64,000 nt of DNA from Cavia porcellus (Eukaryota; Chordata; Mammalia; Rodentia; Caviidae), in assembly GCF_034190915.1 (NCBI RefSeq), contig NW_026947491.1, forward strand, positions 22,942,101-23,006,100. The letters run 5' to 3'. The notes beneath the pieces were generated by a model. The model did no database searches and was not told where the DNA came from. It was given only the letters and a program-made list of their open reading frames with translations. Below are positions 56,619-64,000 of this stretch, piece after piece. Position 1 is the stretch's first letter. The number at the start of each line of letters is the position of its first letter. The position numbers were made by a program, and so were the translations under genes.

Positions 56619-59600
56619 TCTAAAAAACTGATCATATTCTGTGCTACTAAATGCTTCTCTAACACTTTCCTGCAAGGATCTGGGGATGTGACCAGGCTCT
56701 CTCTGTGACATACCTTGGATGTACTCTCATGGGGACAGTCTCCTGCAGAGTGAGACAGGAGTTCTGATCAGCTTGATTAAGAGATTCCTGAAGAGGTGCA
56801 TTGGTAGAGAGGTGTTAACTTCATAATTATTCACCACCTGATGAGATCCCAGATGAAGGAGGTCTCAGGAATTGCTTGTGGCTGCAGGAAGTGGGTCACT
56901 GGAGCTGCTACTCCCTGCTACAAGAGCAAAACCAGACCCTCCATCCCAAGCTTGAAGCAATGTGCTCTTACCTGCCATCCAAGAGGTAGTACCTCCTGAA
57001 GCCAAGCTCTGTGGAAGTCTGCCTACAGGATCTCCAACCACAACACAAAATAGCATGCCTGCAGCAATATTCTACCATTCTGTGGTTCTGACCAGCTGAC
57101 TGCTCCCACAGGCTATCTCATGTTCCAGTGGTCTCTTGTGACATAGCTGTTGGCTACCTGGGGTTTTCCTTTCTATCAGTAAAACTTAAAACAGCCTCAA
57201 GAAGAAAAGAGAAGCATAACTGAAACAAATTTCACCACAACATTCATTACCATTATCAGGTAATCAATCACCCTCACCATACTGTGGATGATATGGTCTC
57301 CTTTTTTACATCTTGGACTTCATGTAAAAGCATCATCACTGGTGCTAGAAAAGTAAGCTATATTCAGAGCAAGGGACACAAATGCACATAAGGAGAATCT
57401 TTGTAGGCTGTAACTCCTCACAGCTCAGGGAGACCCAGGAGCATGAAAACTGAAATTTCAGTGATAGAGAGGAAAATACTTACATTTGCTGAGGTCCAGT
57501 CTCCAAACATCTGAGGATCATGTGATTCTGTCTAGGAAGACAGGACTGACATTGCACCAACCCAGAGAAGGGACATTCCACCAGTCTGGGATGGACCACA
57601 GAGGGGCCTGTGTGAACCAGGCTTCATGTCAAAACATAAAGTTTGAAACTGGGTCACAACTGTAAAGCTCATTTATATTTCACCACTATCAAACCATAGA
57701 AGCAAATAATTAGTGCACGAAAATGTTAATGGACTATGGAAAGGATGCTGTTAGGATCAAAATATCTGTCATAAGCTGATGAGGAAAATGCAGATTTGCC
57801 CAAAATGGGCAAGTTTGGTCCACAGCTCCTGGTGCCATGGCTCCTCAGAGTGCCACTCTCATGGCACTGGAAGCAAGCTCAGGCTGAGAAGATGGGGATC
57901 TCTTTTGGTGACTCCAATCACTCAGAAGAGGTTTGGAGAGAGGAACTGGGAGGGCTGTATCTGTGGAAACAGAGCACTGCCTTGTGATAAACGTGAACAG
58001 ATACAGATTCAACTGAATGTAGCTGCCAGTCTCCAGGCCATGCGCGCCTCAGGATACCGAGGCTGTGCTGCTGGCTGCAGCTACCCTCTATGCCAGCTCT
58101 GTCCACATCAACTGGCGAGGCCTCAGCTGTGAGTTCATTTTTCACCCTTCCCAGAGGGCGAAGTTTCATAAATTCAGGACTCTCCTGACACACTGCAAAG
58201 ACAGGGCCTGTGCTCCCCATCTTTGTGTCCCCAGTCTCCAGGGAAGACAGACTTCCAGCATCCATACCAACCTGTCCAGATACTGCTAGCCTGGTCTATA
58301 GACACTGAGCAGCCCTGGGAATTATTCACCAGCTTGACTCTGCAGACCTTCATGTCTTCACTCTCTCAGCCCCCTATGAGCAGATTCTGAAAATAAATGT
58401 TTCCAAAACCTGAACTGAAGTCTTTGGAAACCTCTCTCCCAGGGCCAGAATTAATGGTTTCAAACAAGTGCTCCTGTGGCTGGCATCATGGGAGAAGCAA
58501 GAGACACACACTCTGTTTTGCCTTGTGTCTAGATGATGCCCCACAGAGTCATGCATTCACAGGTGTGGCTTTTTTAGGTGGCTGAATCTAGAAAATGTGA
58601 TTGACTCATGGTGCAATGCTAAGATTCTGCGTTTTAAGATTAAGGGTGGGTGATTGTTATGTCAGCCCACTGTTTGGTTTAGCATCAACCTAATCCTGGT
58701 AGCCTGGATACAATATAGGGACAGAAAAGCGTTTACCTCTTGCTTTCTTTGCTACTTTCTGCTCACCATGTACTCTTTCTCCACAGTGATGCCAGACTGT
58801 CCTGCCACCTTGCCTTGGAGGCTGCCAGTTTTGTACTCAAAGAACTACAAATTGTGAGCTAATTAACCCTTTATTGATTTTAACTCTTGTGTCAGGTACT
58901 TTGCCTCAGCAAGAAGAAAAGTAGCTAAAGCCTGCCCTGTGACTCGCCAGGCATTTATCGGGTCCTCCTCTAACAGAACAGATTCTACCAGGTCAGTAGA
59001 TTCTCAGGCTAGCCACCTGAGAAAGGCACTGGCCAGCAACAGGTTGGTGGCCAACCTGGACAGGAAGAAGGAATGATGGCCAAGTCCAAGCAGGCAGCAC
59101 TGCCAGCCCCTCAAATTAGTGCCAAGCGTGACCTCCTTTACTCCATGAGATGGAGACCCAGACCAGAGCCTTCTGTTTCCTCCTCACCTCTCTAGTCAAA
59201 TCCTGGGCTCTCAGGACATATGTGGGATACAGATGAGCTGGTTCTCAGGAAATCCACAGGTTGTTCCAGGGGTGGACCCCAAGTCATGTGTCCTCATACT
59301 GGGTCAGGTGAAAGGTTACTGTGTCCCTCAGGCCAGTAGAAGGAAGAAAACAAACATTGTGTCCCAGGGGCAGCTACCCAATGTCAGGTTGTGGGAAAGT
59401 TCAATGATCTAAATGCAAGACCAGCAACTACCAGGATCAAGACCAGCTGAGGTTGAGAACAGACGGACTCACGCCAGAGAAATATCTCACACATGCCTGA
59501 GAAAATCTCCATTCAGAATCCCTGAAAATCCAGGACACCAGACATTGGAAGGAGAGGTCATTGCCAAACTCCTTCCTGACACAGAAGTGGACCTGGGCTC

Positions 59601-59742
59601 TCCTAGGGGGAAGAGAGAACTCTTTAGAGTTCTGACTCAAAATGACAACATCTCATCCAGAAACACAGCAGAAACACAGCATGCCCATTGCAAAGCTAGT
59701 CATGAGCAAGCACAGTAGGCACAGGGTTACCAGTAGGGGTAG

Positions 59743-59831
59743 AATTTTTGTGGTGCCATGTGTCACCGTGGGGTTATTATAGCTCGGATGGTTACTATAG
59801 TCTCACAGTGACACAGCCCCTCTCTAAAACT
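59743..59831 (+). other. IGHD: IGHD segment D1 (family 1, 33 bp)
   Basis: The D is 59,771-59,803. Left signal: AATTTTTGT (59,743-59,751), 12-bp spacer, CACCGTG (59,764-59,770). Right signal: consensus CACAGTG (59,804-59,810), 12-bp spacer, TCTAAAACT (59,823-59,831). Frame 2 reads GYYSSDGYYS, frame 3 VIIARMVTIV, frame 1 has TAG. The RSS bases are identical to those of A1, but the coding middle differs, giving different CDR-H3 residues. Probably functional. Confidence 0.93.
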
Positions 59832-61372
59832 CCACCCTGACCCACATCACCCTTGGGACTAAGGAGCTGCTGGCAGCAGTACATGTGGGGCCCACACTGG
59901 TTACCCACATGCAAATCCACCAGCAGTGACCTGAGATGCCTTCACAGGGTGATGTGCAGGGATTTTGCAGGAAACCTTATGTCATGGTAGAAAAGAGGAA
60001 GCTGGAGACTCCCAGAATCCAGAGTCCAGCCAGGAAGCTGTCTGAGTCAACCTGAGAACCAGAGAAGAAGAAATAGCTGCTCTCCCTCGCAGTGCACAGA
60101 AAGGGACAATGTAGCCTGCTATGAGAGGGAGAGGAGCCTAGGATTTGGATCATGGGAGGGCGGGTACATCAACTTCCAAAGTTTTGTGTCTATAACAGGA
60201 GCTTTAAAACTTGCACAGAAATGGCTCACAGAAGAATCAGTACACTGGGTTGAGAAGACAGATTTGGAGGAGGGGTCAACCATGTGGAACAGAGAAGTAG
60301 ACAGAGGAGTCATACACAAAGGCAAGGTCACTGTACCACAGGGACCATGGCCACAGGACAAGGCACAAGGGGCAAGTTGAGGTTCTGAGCTGTAGCTGGG
60401 ACAGCACACTCAGCCCAGTAATGTCCTTGGGATCCTTGTGAACAAAACGTAAACAGCACATATGTTATCACATGAGACAATGCAGAGAATTTATTTCAAC
60501 ATTACATCAAAGAGTAAAAAAAAAAGTGGGTCAAAAAACCCACTATCACTACAGTGTCTTTAACTTGAAAGCAGAACAGGCAGAACCAACCCTTCCTGTG
60601 AAGGAGAACGTTCCCCTGTGGGAAAACTACAAAGAAACCCAACACAAAGATGAGCATCAGTCTCAGCACCATGGCTCCAGAGGAGTGGTTCCCATGAGGG
60701 CGTGCATCGTGCCACGTGGAAGATTGCAAATGAGCCCTGGAGAGAGGCAGGGCCTGGCACTGTGCCTAGAGGAGCACTGTACATGGTGCATCACAGCCCC
60801 ATGTGAACAGGCTGGGCAGACACAAGGCACAGATTCTGTGTGGGTTCAGAGACTGCCATGGGGCACAGGAATGGAACATTTATGGAAGTGGGCGAATTCA
60901 GTTCGATGTAGAGGAGAAGGACCCTGAGGCGGTGGTGCAGGGACAGAGCAGTGACAGGCAGTGGGACAGAGGCTGCATCTCCTTTCATGTCCTATGTGGC
61001 TCAAGGGCCACCATCAGGATCCTGCATCCTAGATCAGTGGGCACAGAACTGACTCCCAGGCCTTCCCAGCTCTGTTTTCCTGAGTAGACAGCCTAGGAAG
61101 TCAAAGGCCCCAGAGTGACTCATCTACTGTATGGGTATAGTTCTCAACCTGAAAGTTTGACCAGGGCACCTGGATCCAAATGCAATACCACCTGCAGTGG
61201 ATCCCAGGACACTGCTGCACAAGCATGAAGCTACCTTCATGCAGAAACTGTCCAGAGCAACCGTCACCCTTACAGAGCACAGCCAGGGTCCCCACCAAGC
61301 ACTCTTCTTGGCCAATCCTGCTCTTCAGGAGCTTTGCAGCACCCTGGCCCTTGCTCACCTGCATTCTAGAGT
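59832..61372. other. Unit D spacer between families 1 and 2
   Basis: Close paralogue of 9,843-11,395. No gene is seen. Confidence 0.55.
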
Positions 61373-61445
61373 GAGATTTGTCAGGGTGTGTGTCACTGTG
61401 TTAAGTTTGATGGATATCACAGCCTCACAGCACTCATTCAAACCC
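61373..61445 (+). other. IGHD: IGHD segment D2 (family 2, short 17-bp form)
   Basis: The D is TTAAGTTTGATGGATAT (61,401-61,417). Left signal: GAGATTTGT (61,373-61,381), 12-bp spacer, consensus CACTGTG (61,394-61,400). Right signal: CACAGCC (61,418-61,424), 12-bp spacer, TTCAAACCC (61,437-61,445). Frame 3 reads KFDGY (A2 has KCDGY), frame 1 LSLMD, frame 2 starts with a stop. The right heptamer keeps CAC only, so usage may be low. Confidence 0.86.
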
Positions 61446-62558
61446 AGGTCCTACCATCCTGTCTCACAGAGCAGTGCTGATTTCACAGCCAGGCTTCAAA
61501 GAGGGCTTTAAAATGGGGTGGTCATTACACAACCAGCAGTGATTATGCAACTAGCAGACAGCAGGACAAAATCAGGGCCTCACTCATGGCCTCCTACACT
61601 ATACCAGGTATGCCTGTTCTTCTGAGGGGCTCATGAAGAGAAAGGACAAAGTCTCCCCAAAGGCAGTTAGAGCTCTCTGCCCAGGAAACCAAGCCCCATG
61701 TCCCTCTCAGATGAGACCCACACCAGGCCAGCCGCTCCACAAGCCCCACCTTCAGCTTCATCAGCATACAGGTTTCTCAGCTGGGTCAGTTGGTGACTCC
61801 AATCTTGGACAGTATCTGCAAGAGCAACCTGAGCAGAAGGCTGCCCTGCCCTTGCTCTACCCCTATGGGTACAGTCTGCCCCCTGCAGGACAATGCTCCA
61901 CAGCCAAGTCTGTACCCCACCTTAGCCCCACATTGTCCATAATCATACCACACATGCACACCACATGATCAAAAGCCCACTCTACTATCCATCAAATGCT
62001 ATGCCCTATATCTAGCATGTACCACAAGTCTGGGTTTGAGAACCTGTCTCAGCTGCCTTGGCGGGCAGAAGAGGTTAGGTGACAAGCAGGTGGTCATTCA
62101 GGGTCACTCAGTAAGGGTCCCATCCCAGTCATCCCTGACAATCACTTGCTCTTGGGGCTCTTTTTGTGAGACATCAAGCCTGGAATTTACCAAATCTGAG
62201 TTGTCTTTCAGCACCCACAGTTCTGTGGGTCTTATCATCCTTGATCCTCTCCAGGGCAGCCCCTGGAAGGGGCTCAAATCTGAAAGACAAAGCCTTCTAC
62301 CCACGCTTGCTACCATCGCTTGCACTGGTTTTCCATTTCTAGCACAGTTCTCTGGGGATCCCAGCAGTAACACATGTGTGGTCCCTGGGGGCAGGCTCGT
62401 GTCCTACCACTTAGCCTTGCCATATGCAGAGGACATCTCTGAGGGTGTTACATTTGTAGGCACAAACCAGAATGCTGTGCTAGATTCCTCTTCTTTTTAT
62501 TGTAACTCATAAAAGTTGAGGGCTTGATGCTCTAAGACTTGGATTGGGCATCAGCTGG
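61446..62558. other. Unit D spacer between families 2 and 3
   Basis: Close paralogue of 11,469-12,627, with the CA run nearly absent. No gene is seen. Confidence 0.55.
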
Positions 62559-62630
62559 GCTTTTTGTGAAGGGCTCCCCCACTGTGGTACTACGATGACT
62601 ACCACACTGATGCATCCAGCAGCAAAAACC
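62559..62630 (+). other. IGHD: IGHD segment D3 (family 3, 16 bp), strong RSS
   Basis: The D is GTACTACGATGACTAC (62,587-62,602). Left signal: GCTTTTTGT (62,559-62,567), 12-bp spacer, consensus CACTGTG (62,580-62,586). Right signal: CACACTG (62,603-62,609), 12-bp spacer, GCAAAAACC (62,622-62,630). Frame 2 reads YYDDY, where A3 has YYWNY. The signals and spacers are the same as in A3, with substitutions only in the D core. Probably functional. Confidence 0.95.
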
Positions 62631-63983
62631 TCCCGGCACCCGTTGCTTAAGCTTCACACTCTGAGATTCCAGGAGGAGCCAGGGTCAGAGACTTTGCCTT
62701 TCTCCAAATATTGGGTTCAGTCCACACACAGCATTCTCCCTACCATGGACTCCAAAGGGCTCAGAGAGAGCCACATGATCCCTAATACTGCAGGGTTTCT
62801 GCCACAGAAGCCTGTTGCTCAGAGCCCAAAGGTAACAGCACTACCCAACCTGTCTATTCATCCTTGGCCCCTCTCTGCTGGAATTGGGGTGGGCAGCTCC
62901 CCTAAACCCAGGATGACTCTCTGGGCCAGAGCTCACGCAGCTCCACTCATCCACAAGGAACTCTCTCCTGAGCCTTCCTCGCTGACACCTGCAAGGCAAT
63001 GGTGCCTTCATTGAAACCAAACCCTACTCAAGAGGGTCCTGTAGGCCACTTAGATCACAAGCAGCCCCTCTTGGAAACTGTATGGGAGCTTGAGTGGGCT
63101 GACTCACCCAGTGAGAGAGATAGCAGAGTTGATGGAGACGGGATCATCTCTCAGCCTGCTGTTGACCCCAAGGAAAGCAGGTCCCTTTCCTGGCCTGGCA
63201 TGGGCCTCCTGACCTTCAGTGTTCCAAGAAGCCTCTCTGTTGATCCATCTTCCAGGACCACATAGGTTATTGTCAGGGCTCATCAGACTATGATTGTTCT
63301 ATGAAGAGGTAGATGAAGATTTATTGATAACACAAACAATAATGCCACTCAAGCAGCAACAAGGGCCAGCAATGCAGTACCCTGTACGTACCAGCTCCTG
63401 AGGCCATGGTCTGGCCTCTGGCCCTGTCTGTACAGCTGCACAATGCAGGCTAGGTTCATCCAGGTGTACTGCTGGCTGTGTGGACATTTGTCTGACTGGA
63501 CAAGGAGCAGCTCTGAGCTTCTCTAGTGCCTCAGATAGCACATGTGTCACCAGGACCCTGTTTCCTTAGGATTCCAGGCCTAACACACAATCACTCCACT
63601 ATATATCAAATGGTATGCCCTATATCTGGCATGTACCCCAAGGCAGTGGGACAGAGACTGTGTCTCCAGGCCTTCCCAGATTGGCTTTGTTGGGTAGATA
63701 GCCTAGCAGGTTAAATGCCCTAAAGTGACTCATCCACTGTGTGGGGACAGTTCTCAATCTGAAAGGATGGCCCAGGACCCCTGGTTCCAAATGTAGTACC
63801 ACCTGAGGTGAATCCAGGACACTGTTGCACAAGCATGAGGCTACCTGCAGAAAGAAGCTGTCCAGAGCACCCCTCACTCTCACAGAGTGCACCCAAGGAC
63901 TCCACCAAGCACTCTTCTTGGCCAGTGTTGCTCTAAAAGAATTTTTCGGCCCGCAGGATCCCTGCCACCCTGCATGCTAGAGT
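62631..63983. other. Unit D spacer leading to a second family 2 D
   Basis: Close paralogue of 12,700-14,057. No gene is seen. Confidence 0.55.
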
Positions 63984-64000
63984 GCAATTTGGTAGGGTCT
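63984..64000 (+). other. IGHD: Left RSS of a family 2 IGHD cut by the window end
   Basis: Nonamer-like GCAATTTGG (63,984-63,992) and the first eight spacer bases TAGGGTCT match the left signal of A4 (14,058-14,074). The heptamer and D lie beyond the window. By alignment with A4, a long-form D is expected within the next 60 bases. Confidence 0.7.

Larger units (their letters stand above)
55181..59742. other. Unit D leader and spacer upstream of the family 1 D
   Basis: Paralogous to 41,480-45,667 and to the unit A and B leaders. It holds a SINE and a microsatellite; no gene is supported. Confidence 0.55.

Noticed and set aside
9754..62630. T-cell receptor delta or beta D segments
   Set aside because: Those have a 23-bp spacer on the 3' side; all intact right signals here have 12.

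Overview
This window is mammalian germline DNA from the diversity (D) gene cluster of an immunoglobulin heavy-chain locus. It holds no ordinary protein-coding gene. Twenty short D segments or D remnants lie on the + strand. Each is flanked on the left by a nonamer (GGTTTTTGT-like), a spacer and a heptamer (CACTGTG-like), and on the right by a heptamer (CACAGTG-like), a spacer and a nonamer (ACAAAAACC-like). Nearly every spacer on both sides is exactly 12 bases. That 12-D-12 layout marks IGHD; TRB and TRD D segments carry 12 and 23. No V, J or constant exon is visible.

The host looks like a rodent. SINEs include a 7SL-derived B1-like monomer and an ID-like tRNA-derived family. A full-length L1 carries about 260-bp tandem promoter monomers, as rodent L1s often do. 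A non-murid rodent (perhaps beaver or kangaroo-rat related) is a weak guess from the SINE type.

Layout: the D segments sit in diverged copies of one duplicated unit. The inferred order in a complete unit is family 1 (Tyr/Gly-rich, 25-40 bp), family 2 (17 or 44-45 bp), family 3 (15-16 bp), family 4 (19 bp), family 5 (17-18 bp), family 6 (27-30 bp), family 7 (17 bp). Unit A (about 5.0-14.6 kb) has families 1, 2, 3 and a second family 2. Unit B (about 14.6-37.0 kb) has all seven, several with damaged signals. Unit C (about 41.5-49.2 kb) has 1, 4, 5, 6 and 7. Unit D (about 55.2 kb to the end) has 1, 2, 3 and the left edge of a second family 2. Units A and C look like deletion products of the B layout.

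Between units lie L1 blocks. Degenerate minus-strand L1 fills 1-5.0 kb and its paralogue 49.2-54.8 kb. Degenerate plus-strand L1 lies at 37.5-40.6 kb. Younger insertions are a 5'-truncated L1 at 5.6-7.7 kb, a nearly intact 7.0-kb L1 on the minus strand at 15.86-22.88 kb, and an ORF1-only (HAL1-like) LINE at 15.2-25.9 kb into which that L1 jumped. Several have clear target-site duplications, and some have empty sites in paralogous units.

How it works (established biology): RAG1/RAG2 first joins the right-hand 12-RSS of a D to a 23-RSS of a JH, then the left-hand 12-RSS to a VH 23-RSS. The D supplies the core of CDR-H3. Most of these D segments have one frame rich in Tyr, Gly and Ser.
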